A stretch of 64,000 nt of DNA from Polaribacter sp. (GCA_028343155.1 JAOLXX010000003.1:1-64000), one strand, 5' to 3'. Shown: positions 45,650 through 53,750, counted from the stretch's first letter. The notes: a model not told the origin generated them from the letters alone. Made by a program: numbers and translations.

Positions 45650-47182
45650 ATGAGAAAACTACGATTAATATTAGGAGATCAACTAAACACGCAACATTCT
45701 TGGTTTTCAAAAACGGATAAAGAAGTAATCTACTGCCTGCTTGAAATGCGACAAGAAACGGACTATGTAACACATCACATTCAAAAAGTAGTTGGTTTTT
45801 TTGCAGCGATGAGAAACTTCGCAGAGGAATTAAAAGCAGCAAATCATACGGTAATTTATTTCCATATAAATGACAAAAAAAACACGCAAAATTTAATTAA
45901 AAACCTAGCACTATTAATCGCAGAAAACAATATTGAAAAGTTTGAATATTTAGCACCTGATGAATATCGACTTGAGAAACAATTGACAGATTTTTCTACA
46001 AATTTACAAATAGCATCCGCCGTTTTTTCTACGGAACATTTTTATACGGAAAGAGAAGATTTAGCAGCTTTTTTTAAAGGCAAAAAACAGTTTTTGATGG
46101 AGCATTTTTATCGCAATATGCGTAAAAACCATCAAATTCTAATGGTAGACAAACAACCTGAGGGGGGAAAATGGAATTATGATGCCAGCAATAGAAAAAA
46201 ATGGAAAGGAGAAACACTAATTCCTCAAGAAATTACTTTCGATAATAATGTTGAAGAGTTATTCGCTGAAATTCAAAAATCAGGAATAAAAACCCTGGGA
46301 AAAATCAATGCTAAATATTTTGAATATCCCATTTCCAGAAAACAATCATTGGCACAGCTAACATATTTCTGTGAACATTTATTAGTTCATTTTGGCGATT
46401 ATCAAGATGCAATGCATACAGATAAATTGTATCTTTATCATAGTAGAATTTCTTTTGCAATGAATGCAAAAATAATTTCTCCAAAAGAAATTATTGATAC
46501 CGTATTAGAAACCTACAGAGCAAAAGAAGAGGAAATCGATATTTCTCAAGTAGAGGGTTTTATCAGACAAATTTTAGGCTGGCGAGAATATATGAGAGGC
46601 ATGTATTGGATGTTAATGCCTAATTATAAAAAGGAAAACTTTTTAGACAATAAAAACAAGTTACCCTCTTTCTTTTGGACAGGCAAGACAAAAATGAATT
46701 GTCTTAAAAATGCGATTCATAATTCATTGGAAAATGGCTACGCTCATCACATTCAGCGCTTAATGATTACGGGTAACTTTATGTTATTAACACAAATACA
46801 TCCTGATGAAATTGATGCTTGGTATTTGGGGATTTATGTAGACGCTATTGAATGGGTTCAATTACCAAATACAAGGGGCATGAGTCAATTTGCCGATGGC
46901 GGAAAAATAGCAACAAAACCTTACGTTTCTAGTGGAAGTTACATAAATAAAATGAGTAATTATTGTGATGCTTGTGTATATAATAAAACAAAGAAATTTG
47001 AAGACGATGCGTGTCCTTTTAATTCGCTTTATTGGAATTTCTTAGATGAAAAACAAGAAAAGTTAGCGTCTAATTTCAGAATGAAAATGATGTACAGTGT
47101 GCTAAATAAAATGACTCCAGAAGACAGAGTCAAGATCAATGAGAAAGCAAATCATATTATAGAAAATTTAGATGAATATTAA
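45650..47182 (+). CDS. Fe-S-containing (6-4)-type photolyase/cryptochrome
   Basis: A 510-residue photolyase-related protein of the PhrB/CryB type (COG3046). It begins MRKLRLILGDQLNTQHSWF rather than the VWFRRDLR-type start. FAD and catalytic regions include VEGFIRQILGWREYMRGMYW and NGYAHHIQRLMITGNFMLL; the Cys in KMNCLKNAIH and three in CDACVYNKTKKFEDDACPF form the four-Cys set that binds a 4Fe-4S cluster in bacterial (6-4) photolyases. It probably repairs (6-4) photoproducts. Overlaps the next gene by 11 nt. Confidence 0.88.
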   Translation: MRKLRLILGDQLNTQHSWFSKTDKEVIYCLLEMRQETDYVTHHIQKVVGFFAAMRNFAEELKAANHTVIYFHINDKKNTQNLIKNLALLIAENNIEKFEYLAPDEYRLEKQLTDFSTNLQIASAVFSTEHFYTEREDLAAFFKGKKQFLMEHFYRNMRKNHQILMVDKQPEGGKWNYDASNRKKWKGETLIPQEITFDNNVEELFAEIQKSGIKTLGKINAKYFEYPISRKQSLAQLTYFCEHLLVHFGDYQDAMHTDKLYLYHSRISFAMNAKIISPKEIIDTVLETYRAKEEEIDISQVEGFIRQILGWREYMRGMYWMLMPNYKKENFLDNKNKLPSFFWTGKTKMNCLKNAIHNSLENGYAHHIQRLMITGNFMLLTQIHPDEIDAWYLGIYVDAIEWVQLPNTRGMSQFADGGKIATKPYVSSGSYINKMSNYCDACVYNKTKKFEDDACPFNSLYWNFLDEKQEKLASNFRMKMMYSVLNKMTPEDRVKINEKANHIIENLDEY

Positions 47183-48662
47183 TAAAGAAGAAATTGTTAT
47201 TGTTTGGTTTAAACGCGATTTACGTTTGCAGGATAATGAAGCAATTCAAAATGCTTTAAAAACTAACAAGCGAATACTTTTTTTATATGTTTTTGAGAAT
47301 TCTTTAATTGATGATCCTCATTATGACATCCGCCATTGGAATTTCATCAAGCAATCCATAGTTGCTTTAAATGATGAATTAAAAAAATACAACACAAAAG
47401 TTCTTTGCGTTCAAACTGAAGTTGTAAATGCATTCAATCAAATTTTTGATAGTTACAAGATTGATACAGTATTTTCCCATCAAGAAACAGGCTTATTAAT
47501 TACTTACAATAGAGACAAGGAATTTAGAAGGTATTGTAGAAACAATTCAATTAACTGGGAAGAAAACAATAACAACGGTGTTTTAAGAGGGCTTTTAACT
47601 CGAGAAGATTGGTTCGATAAATGGGATGATTACATGTATGATCCTCAAATTAAAAATCAATTCAATACTGATAACTTTGTTTCTTTCGAAGCAATAAAGC
47701 AGCTTGAAAAATACTTTCTAATTGTAGATTTAGCCACCCCAAAACATAAATACTTTCAACAAGGAGGAACAAAGACAGCATGGAGATATGCCAATACTTT
47801 TTTTAAAAAACGACATGAAAAATATATGTTTAACATTTCAAAACCCAATTTGGCAAGGGAAAGTTGTAGCCGACTATCGCCATATATTGCTTGGGGAAAT
47901 GTTTCTATTCGTCAGATATTTCAGGAAGCAACAAAACACAAAACAACTGCAAATAAAAGGCATTTGGGCGCTTTTATTTCTAGATTGCGTTGGCAGGCAC
48001 ATTTTATACAGAAATTTGAAATGGAGCACACTATGGAAAATGCAAGTATCAATAAAGGCTATCAAAAATTAAAAAAGAGTATTTCTGTTGAATACCAAAA
48101 AGCTTGGGAAGAGGGAACCACTGGCTTCCCTTTGATTGATGCATGTATGCGCTGTTTAAAAGAAACAGGCTATTTAAATTTTAGAATGCGTGCAATGATC
48201 GTTTCCTTCTTTACACATATTTTATGGCAACCTTGGCAAGCATCCTCACAGTATCTCTCAAGATTATTTTTGGATTTTGAACCTGGTATTCATTTTTCTC
48301 AGTTACAAATGAATGCAGGTGAGACAGGCATTAATATTCTTAGAATTTACAACCCTATAAAAAATAGTATTGAGCATGATGAGGATGGAACTTTTATAAA
48401 AAAATGGATTCCAGAATTAGCTCATTTACCAATTCCTTTCATACACGAACCTTATTTAATGACCCCCCTTGATCAGCAGTTTAATAATTTAAAATTGGGT
48501 GTACAATATCCAAACCCTATTATAGAAATAAAAGTTGCAAGAAAAAAAGCGAGCGACACACTTTGGAATATGAAAAAGAATGCAGAAGTGCAAAAAGAAA
48601 GTCTCCGAATTTTGAAAAAGCATACACTATCAGATAGAGATAGAACGCTAAAAAGGGAATAA
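47172..48662 (+). CDS. divergent cryptochrome/photolyase family protein
   Basis: A 496-residue protein starting IVWFKRDLRLQDNEAI with the antenna fold, then the FAD domain. Relevant stretches are GGTKTAWRYANTFF, CSRLSPYIAWGNVSIRQIF and RLRWQAHFIQKFEMEHTM, and TTGFPLIDACMRCLKETGYL. Around the FAD site it has TGINILRIYNPIKNSIEHD where class I photolyases have a RIFNP..Q motif. It belongs to the family, but I cannot say whether it repairs a lesion or senses light. Last gene of the first unit. Confidence 0.85.
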   Translation: MNINKEEIVIVWFKRDLRLQDNEAIQNALKTNKRILFLYVFENSLIDDPHYDIRHWNFIKQSIVALNDELKKYNTKVLCVQTEVVNAFNQIFDSYKIDTVFSHQETGLLITYNRDKEFRRYCRNNSINWEENNNNGVLRGLLTREDWFDKWDDYMYDPQIKNQFNTDNFVSFEAIKQLEKYFLIVDLATPKHKYFQQGGTKTAWRYANTFFKKRHEKYMFNISKPNLARESCSRLSPYIAWGNVSIRQIFQEATKHKTTANKRHLGAFISRLRWQAHFIQKFEMEHTMENASINKGYQKLKKSISVEYQKAWEEGTTGFPLIDACMRCLKETGYLNFRMRAMIVSFFTHILWQPWQASSQYLSRLFLDFEPGIHFSQLQMNAGETGINILRIYNPIKNSIEHDEDGTFIKKWIPELAHLPIPFIHEPYLMTPLDQQFNNLKLGVQYPNPIIEIKVARKKASDTLWNMKKNAEVQKESLRILKKHTLSDRDRTLKRE

Positions 48663-48695
48663 ATAACTCCGTTACATAAAATTAACAATTTTATT

Positions 48696-48735
48696 AATTA
48701 TGTTTAACTATTTGCCTAAATAGCTAAACATAATT
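48696..48735. promoter_or_regulatory. palindromic operator, copy 2 (second photolyase operon)
   Basis: A 40-bp palindrome with 18-bp arms (one mismatch) around GCCT. Its core (48701-48730) is TGTTTAAC, 14 nt, GCTAAACA, the same design as at 40141-40170. It lies 9 nt before the -7 box of the next gene. Confidence 0.75.
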
Positions 48736-48744
48736 ATTTTTTTG

Positions 48745-48752
48745 TACCTTTG
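48745..48752 (+). promoter_or_regulatory. -7 box of the second photolyase operon
   Basis: TACCTTTG fits TAnnTTTG and ends 3 nt before the ATG at 48756; transcription would start at or inside the first codons, so the message may be leaderless. Confidence 0.5.
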
Positions 48753-48755
48753 ACT

Positions 48756-49178
48756 ATGCTTTTTAATACCACACTCAACAACAAAGACACCACTGCACTG
48801 ATTAATGACATGTTGGGTATCTCTTATAGTTTCATTAAAGCGATTAAACTCGGTGGGATTGGTTCAAAAAGAATGATTATTGAAGCGGTAAGTCCAGGTT
48901 TTGATTCGCTAATAAATTCAGTTTCAGACATAAACTATGGAAATATAGAGCTTCGCGAGAAAGGCATTCTTATTCACATTAACAAAGGACTAAAAAACTT
49001 TAGTTGGGCAATTCCTTATTATCAGCTCCATACATACAAAACTGAAGGTTTTAGTATTCATGCGCAAGGAAATTTTGTGAGATTCAAGAATAACAAATTA
49101 CTAAAAGAGAATAAAAGTTTTATTCAAAAAATAGTAGATTTTAAGATAGAACATGACGAACAATATCAATTCTATTAG
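48756..49178 (+). CDS. unknown small protein, first gene of second unit
   Basis: A 140-residue protein from ATG 48756 (MLFNTTLNNKDTTALINDML). No transmembrane segment or signal. Repeating features: KAIKLGGIGSKRMIIEAVSP, YGNIELREKGILIHINKGL, and AIPYYQLHTYKTEGFSIHAQ. I do not recognise the family. It starts right at the promoter and is joined to the next gene without a gap. Because it leads the unit it may be the most strongly light-induced gene of the set. Confidence 0.72.
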   Translation: MLFNTTLNNKDTTALINDMLGISYSFIKAIKLGGIGSKRMIIEAVSPGFDSLINSVSDINYGNIELREKGILIHINKGLKNFSWAIPYYQLHTYKTEGFSIHAQGNFVRFKNNKLLKENKSFIQKIVDFKIEHDEQYQFY

Positions 49179-49454
49179 ATGCAAGAATTAGACAATATAC
49201 AAATCGATAGAATTATTGAAATGGCTTGGGAAGATAGAACAACTTTCGAAGCAATTCACTTTCAGTTCGGTATAAAAGAACAAGAAGTTATTAATTTAAT
49301 GAGAAAAGAAATGAAGCTAAAAAGCTTCAAAATGTGGAGAGAAAGAGTTCAAGGGAGAAAGACGAAACATGAAAAACTGAGAGTTTTTGCAAAGGGTCGA
49401 TTTAAATGTTCTAGACAAAAATCAATCTCGAATAATGGGATATCAAAAAGATAA
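49179..49454 (+). CDS. TIGR03643 / DUF2805 family protein
   Basis: A 91-residue small protein whose first 60 residues match TIGR03643 (DUF2805): IDRIIEMAWEDRTTFEAI, HFQFGIKEQEVINLMRKEM, KSFKMWRERVQGRKTKH. It looks like a small DNA-binding helix-turn-helix fold; its C-terminal tail is Lys/Arg-rich. Members are found near photolyases in marine bacteria. Directly follows the 140-residue gene. Confidence 0.85.
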   Translation: MQELDNIQIDRIIEMAWEDRTTFEAIHFQFGIKEQEVINLMRKEMKLKSFKMWRERVQGRKTKHEKLRVFAKGRFKCSRQKSISNNGISKR

Positions 49455-49521
49455 TTAGTGTTTCTATTTTAAGATTAAAAATTTTTAACAAAAAACAGAA
49501 AACGCATTAAAATAGGATGTT

Positions 49522-49746
49522 ATGGATTTAATAAAAAAAGCGTTAGAATTTGAAACTAGAAAAATGAGGTTTCCTACAACTAGCGATCGCATTATAGCAG
49601 CTAGAGAAGCAAAGGAATTAATTCTAAGTTTGAATGTAATTTATAAAAGCAATAAAGATGCTAAAATTATGGATATAATGAAAAGATTGACGATAATTAA
49701 GCAGCGATTAGAAAGACGTCTAAAGGGAAGACCTTTAACTTCTTAA
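49522..49746 (+). CDS. small basic protein, paralogue A
   Basis: A 74-residue helical protein (MDLIKKALEFETRKMRFPTT; ends KQRLERRLKGRPLTS). It is clearly related to the gene 73 nt downstream: SDRI...AREAKELILSLN and IMDIMKRLTIIKQRLERRLKGRP are shared. No Cys or export signal. Function unknown. A spacing of 67 nt from the TIGR03643 gene contains no clear promoter. Confidence 0.72.
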   Translation: MDLIKKALEFETRKMRFPTTSDRIIAAREAKELILSLNVIYKSNKDAKIMDIMKRLTIIKQRLERRLKGRPLTS

Positions 49747-49776
49747 TAATTAACAACCATTTTTTTTGCTTTTCTG

Positions 49777-49808
49777 AGTTTTATAATTATATTACCGATT
49801 ATAAAACT
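49777..49808. repeat. inverted repeat before paralogue B
   Basis: AGTTTTATAAT (49777-49787) and ATTATAAAACT (49798-49808) match perfectly over 11 bp with a 10-nt loop, 12 nt before the next ATG. It could be an operator, or a hairpin near the ribosome site. Confidence 0.5.
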
Positions 49809-49819
49809 GAAAACGAATA

Positions 49820-50035
49820 ATGAATTTATTAGAAAGAGCTGAAGAATTTGAGAATAGAAAATTCTCTTTTAAAAATACAAGTGATAGAATTTTAGTATCA
49901 AGAGAAGTAAAGGCTTTAATATTAGAGCTTAACGAAGTATACAAGTTAGAAAAGAGTACTGAAATAATGGATATAATGAAGCGCTTAACTGCAATTAAAC
50001 AAAAAATTGAAAAGCGCTTAAAAGGTAGACCTTAA
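49820..50035 (+). CDS. small basic protein, paralogue B
   Basis: A 71-residue tandem paralogue of the preceding gene: MNLLERAEEFENRKFSFKNT, SDRI...SREVKALILELN, IMDIMKRLTAIKQKIEKRL, KGRP. The two share about half of their residues by eye. Six nt before the following SDR gene. Function unknown. Confidence 0.72.
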   Translation: MNLLERAEEFENRKFSFKNTSDRILVSREVKALILELNEVYKLEKSTEIMDIMKRLTAIKQKIEKRLKGRP

Positions 50036-50041
50036 AAGCAT

Positions 50042-50725
50042 ATGAATAAAATTTTAATTGTTGGAGGAAGTAAAGGAGTTGGAAATGCAATTGTAACCTC
50101 TTTATTAGATGAAAATCTAGTGATCAATATAAGCAGAACTGCCCCCTTGCTTAGCCACAGTAATCTTACCCATATCACTTGTGATATTCTTACAGATGAA
50201 TTACCTAATTTTGAAGAAATAGATACCTTAATTTATTGTCCAGGAAGCATCAATTTAAAACCAATTTCTAGACTAAAACTAGACGATTTCAGAAGTGACT
50301 TTGAAATAAATGTCATTGGTGCTGTGAAAGCAATTCAACATTATTTACCTTCCTTAAAAAAAGGGAACAAACCTTCCATATTACTTTTTAGTACTGTGGC
50401 AGCAAAGTTAGGAATGCCTTTTCATGCAAGTGTGGCTGCTGCAAAATCTGCCGTAGAGGGTTTGACAAAATCTTTGGGCGCAGAATTAGCTCCTTTAATT
50501 CGTGTAAATGCAATTGCACCAACGGTAACAGACACCGATCTGGCGGCAAAATTATTGCGCAATGACCGAATGATAGAGATGATTACAGAACGCCACCCGT
50601 TAAAAAAATATTTAGCTCCTCAAGAAGTTGCGGACTTAGCAACGTTTTTAATCTCTGATAAAGCCAGCTCAATTTCTGGTCAGATCTTTGAATTAGACTG
50701 CGGAATTGTAAGTTTTAAAATTTAA
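50042..50725 (+). CDS. SDR-family protein without the usual catalytic Tyr
   Basis: A 227-residue short-chain dehydrogenase fold. The cofactor motif is VGGSKGVGNAIVTSLL and the C-terminal RVNAIAPTVTDTDLAA is normal. In the active site, FHASVAAAKSAVEGLTKSL has Val four residues before the Lys, where classical SDRs have Tyr; a His sits at minus 7, the distance used by the enoyl-ACP reductase Tyr. So either the chemistry is different or the protein has a non-enzymatic role. Close to the photolyase genes in the same unit. Confidence 0.85.
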   Translation: MNKILIVGGSKGVGNAIVTSLLDENLVINISRTAPLLSHSNLTHITCDILTDELPNFEEIDTLIYCPGSINLKPISRLKLDDFRSDFEINVIGAVKAIQHYLPSLKKGNKPSILLFSTVAAKLGMPFHASVAAAKSAVEGLTKSLGAELAPLIRVNAIAPTVTDTDLAAKLLRNDRMIEMITERHPLKKYLAPQEVADLATFLISDKASSISGQIFELDCGIVSFKI

Positions 50726-50740
50726 TTAAATTTCAATAGT

Positions 50741-51214
50741 ATGCGTATTTACGATATAGAGATTAAAAGTCTCCAAAATAATCCTATCCAAATATCAGAC
50801 TTTAAAGGAAAGTACATTCTCTTTGTTAATGTGGCTTCTAAATGTGGTTTTACACCTCAATACAAAGGTTTGGAAGAATTACATAAAACGTATCAAGACG
50901 ATTTGGTTGTTATTGGTGTTCCTTGCAATCAATTTGGGAAACAAGAACCCGGAAACAACGAAGATATTCAAGAGTTTTGTGAATTAAATTATGGTGTTTC
51001 TTTCTTAATTACCGAAAAAGTAGATGTAAAAGGCAGCCACCAGCATCCTTTATACACTTGGCTAACAACAAGAGAATTAAACAATAAAAAGAGTTCCTCT
51101 ATAAGGTGGAACTTTCAAAAATATTTAATTTCTCCTGAAGGAAAGTTAATTGATTATTATTTATCAATTACAAAACCATTGAGTTCAAAAATTACAAAAC
51201 AATTAAAATCATAA
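50741..51214 (+). CDS. glutathione peroxidase
   Basis: A 157-residue Cys-type glutathione/thioredoxin peroxidase. The peroxidatic Cys35 is in NVASKCGFTPQY; the Gln and Trp of the catalytic tetrad are in PCNQFGKQEPG and SIRWNFQKYLI. It reduces lipid and hydrogen peroxides, a plausible part of protection against light-driven oxidative stress. 15 nt from the SDR and 4 nt from the next small gene. Confidence 0.92.
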   Translation: MRIYDIEIKSLQNNPIQISDFKGKYILFVNVASKCGFTPQYKGLEELHKTYQDDLVVIGVPCNQFGKQEPGNNEDIQEFCELNYGVSFLITEKVDVKGSHQHPLYTWLTTRELNNKKSSSIRWNFQKYLISPEGKLIDYYLSITKPLSSKITKQLKS

Positions 51215-51218
51215 AACT

Positions 51219-51392
51219 ATGTTTGGTATCTTTAAAAAGAAGAGTGAAGAAGATAAATTACAAGATTCCTATAAAAAATTAATGGAAGAAGCATACAAAT
51301 TACAATCTATCAGCCGAAGTGACAGTGATAAAAAATACTCAGAAGCAGACAACGTTCTTAAAAAAATTGAATCTTTACAGAAGAAATCTTAA
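51219..51392 (+). CDS. Lacal_2735-like small protein
   Basis: A 57-residue protein in the operon: it begins MFGIFKKKSEEDKLQDSYKK and ends EADNVLKKIESLQKKS. Short, charged and helical. It resembles the Lacal_2735 family of flavobacteria, which I recall with the same MFG(L/I)FKKKSE start. Nothing is known about its role. It lies between glutathione peroxidase and TspO with tiny gaps, so co-transcribed. Confidence 0.72.
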   Translation: MFGIFKKKSEEDKLQDSYKKLMEEAYKLQSISRSDSDKKYSEADNVLKKIESLQKKS

Positions 51393-51395
51393 AAC

Positions 51396-51857
51396 GTGAA
51401 GCAACTCAGAATTACCCTTCTATTTTTAGTTATAAATTTTAGTGGCTTGGCTATTGGAACTTGGTTCATGAACAATGGACCAATTTCTAATTGGTATAGA
51501 AACTTACACCAAGCTCCTTGGTCACCTCCAGGTTTTGTTTTTGGAATTGCTTGGACTGCTATTATGATTTGTTTTTCAATCTATTTAGGGAAACAATTTA
51601 CAAAGGGAAATGGTATAAAGTTAACGCGTATCTTTTTAATTCAAATCTTGCTAAACGTTAGTTGGAACTATGTTTTTTTCAATCAACACTTTGTCTTTTT
51701 GGGCTTGATAATAATTGCGTTATTAACAGCACTTATTTTTTATTATTTTTTCAAATTAAGTAATAAGACTGGAAATTATAGATTTTTATTACTCCCTTAT
51801 ATGATTTGGCTATGCATTGCAACTTCATTAAACCTCTATATTTTAATTCATAATTAA
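51396..51857 (+). CDS. TspO/MBR family membrane protein
   Basis: A 153-residue, five-helix membrane protein of the TspO/PBR family. Start is GTG (51396). Conserved parts are GTWFMNNGPISNWYRNLHQ, APWSPPGFVFGIAWTAIMI and NVSWNYVFFNQH. Bacterial TspO binds tetrapyrroles and tryptophan products and responds to light and oxidative stress in some phototrophs. Its place in a photolyase operon is common in marine bacteria. Confidence 0.92.
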   Translation: MKQLRITLLFLVINFSGLAIGTWFMNNGPISNWYRNLHQAPWSPPGFVFGIAWTAIMICFSIYLGKQFTKGNGIKLTRIFLIQILLNVSWNYVFFNQHFVFLGLIIIALLTALIFYYFFKLSNKTGNYRFLLLPYMIWLCIATSLNLYILIHN

Positions 51858-51858
51858 T

Positions 51859-52323
51859 ATGAAAATTTACACACTCCATAAAAAACAAAAGCTCCCTATT
51901 TCAATTGAGAAAGCGTGGGAATTTTTATCCAACCCAAAAAACTTAAAAGAAATTACGCCAGATTATATGAGTTTCAATATAATTTCTACAATAGATAGAC
52001 CTCTATACACTGGACAAATTATACAATATATCGTGACGCCTTTATTAGGTATTAAAACCAAATGGGTTTCAGAAATCACACATATAGAAGAAAAAAAATA
52101 TTTTGTAGATGAACAAATGTATGGCCCTTATGCACTTTGGCATCATAAACACTTTATCAAAGAAATTGATGGAGGTGTCGAACTAGAAGATGTTATAGAC
52201 TACAAAGTTCCCCTAGGAATTCTAGGACAATTGGTACATCCAATTTTAGTAAAACCAAAATTAGAAGAAATTTTTTCTTATAGACAAAAAAAATTAATTG
52301 AACTTTTTGGAGAATATAAGTAA
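51859..52323 (+). CDS. SRPBCC-fold protein
   Basis: A 154-residue START-like (polyketide cyclase/dehydrase) protein: LPISIEKAWEFLSNPKNLKE, ITPDYMSFNIIS, WVSEITHIEEKKYFVDEQMY and GPYALWHHKHFIKEIDGG followed by VELEDVIDYKVPLGILGQLV. It binds a hydrophobic ligand, which is not known. Its stop and the start of the next gene overlap at taatg. Confidence 0.85.
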   Translation: MKIYTLHKKQKLPISIEKAWEFLSNPKNLKEITPDYMSFNIISTIDRPLYTGQIIQYIVTPLLGIKTKWVSEITHIEEKKYFVDEQMYGPYALWHHKHFIKEIDGGVELEDVIDYKVPLGILGQLVHPILVKPKLEEIFSYRQKKLIELFGEYK

Positions 52324-53630
52324 TGGGTGAAAAAATAAACATTTTCTGGTTTAGAAGAGACTTACGATTAGAGGACAATTGTGGATTATTTCATGCGTTA
52401 AAATCAGGTAAAAAAATAGTACCTATTTTTATTTTTGATGCAGAAATTTTAAGTAAACTCCCAACAGATGACGCGCGTGTCTCTTTTCTTCACCAAGAAC
52501 TAGAAAACATCAATCAGCAACTTCTCAAAATAGGCAGTTCTATAGCAATTTATCACGGAAAACCAATAGCTATTTTTAACTCATTAACAGAGAAATACTC
52601 GATTGATACTGTTTATACAAATCATGATTATGAACCTTATGCCATTAAAAGAGATCAAGAAGTTAACGAATTTTTATCCTCGAAAGAAATACTTTTCAAA
52701 ACCTTTAAAGACCAAGTAGTATTTGAAAGAAATGAAATTATAAAAAAAGATGGAACTCCCTATAAAGTTTATACGCCCTTTTCAAAAAAGTGGTTGGAAG
52801 TTTATCAATATAAGGGAATTCAATTTTTTCCTTCAGAAGATTATTTAGATAATTTCATCAAAGAGGCGAAACTTCCATTTTTAAGTTTAGAAAAAATTGG
52901 TTTTGTACCAGCGAACATGAAAGTTGCATCCTATAAAGTTTCATCAAAAGTTATTGACATGTATGAAGAAACTAGAAACTTTCCTGCAAAAGACAGCACT
53001 TCAAGGCTAGGAACTCATTTACGTTTTGGAACCGTGAGTGTTCGAAGAATGGTTGAAAAAGCATCTAAAAGTAATAATATTACGTTCTTAAAAGAATTAA
53101 TATGGCGTGAATTTTTCATGCAAATTCTATGGCATTTTCCTGAGACGACTAAAGATAGTTTCAAGCCAAAATATGATAGAATCTTATGGAGAAATAACGA
53201 AAAAGAATTTGATGCTTGGTGCAAAGGAGAAACGGGTTACCCTCTGGTAGATGCAGGAATGCGAGAACTCAATAAAACAGGTTTTATGCACAATAGAGTG
53301 AGAATGTTAGTTGGGAGTTTTCTTTGCAAACACTTATTAATAGATTGGAGATGGGGAGAAGCTTATTTTGCAAAAAAACTTCACGATTATGAACAATCAA
53401 GTAATATAGGAAACTGGCAGTGGGTTGCAGGTTGTGGTGTTGATGCAGCTCCTTATTTTAGGATTTTCAACCCAACAACTCAGATTCAAAAATTTGACAA
53501 AGAATTGAAATATTTAAAAAAATGGGTTCCAGACTTCCAAGAACTCACCTACCCTACTCCTATTGTAGATCATAAATTTGCGAGAGAGCGCTGCCTAGAA
53601 ACTTATAAAAAAGCACTAACAGACTTCTAG
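52323..53630 (+). CDS. phrB: class I CPD-type photolyase
   Basis: A 435-residue deoxyribodipyrimidine photolyase that repairs cyclobutane pyrimidine dimers with blue light. N-terminal INIFWFRRDLRLEDNCGLFH; FAD-binding parts are STSRLGTHLRFGTVSVRRMV, ELIWREFFMQILWHFPET, GYPLVDAGMRELNKTGFMHN and NRVRMLVGSFLCKHLLIDWR. The C-terminal SNIGNWQWVAGCGVDAAPY with RIFNPTTQIQKFD is standard class I. Last gene of the second unit, followed by a terminator-like hairpin at 53700. Confidence 0.94.
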   Translation: MGEKINIFWFRRDLRLEDNCGLFHALKSGKKIVPIFIFDAEILSKLPTDDARVSFLHQELENINQQLLKIGSSIAIYHGKPIAIFNSLTEKYSIDTVYTNHDYEPYAIKRDQEVNEFLSSKEILFKTFKDQVVFERNEIIKKDGTPYKVYTPFSKKWLEVYQYKGIQFFPSEDYLDNFIKEAKLPFLSLEKIGFVPANMKVASYKVSSKVIDMYEETRNFPAKDSTSRLGTHLRFGTVSVRRMVEKASKSNNITFLKELIWREFFMQILWHFPETTKDSFKPKYDRILWRNNEKEFDAWCKGETGYPLVDAGMRELNKTGFMHNRVRMLVGSFLCKHLLIDWRWGEAYFAKKLHDYEQSSNIGNWQWVAGCGVDAAPYFRIFNPTTQIQKFDKELKYLKKWVPDFQELTYPTPIVDHKFARERCLETYKKALTDF

Positions 53631-53699
53631 AATACCGAATGTTGTATACATCAAATTAAACATACAATAAAAGGGACAAAACTATGTATCTAAAAATTT

Positions 53700-53730
53700 A
53701 AAGCTTCCTATTTATTTGAAGCTTTGTTTT
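53700..53730 (+). terminator. terminator of the second photolyase operon
   Basis: AAAGCTTC (53700-53707) and GAAGCTTT (53718-53725) form an 8-bp stem with a 10-nt loop and a following GTTTT. Moderate strength. Confidence 0.6.
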
Positions 53731-53750
53731 GTGAAAAAAATAAAAATTTA

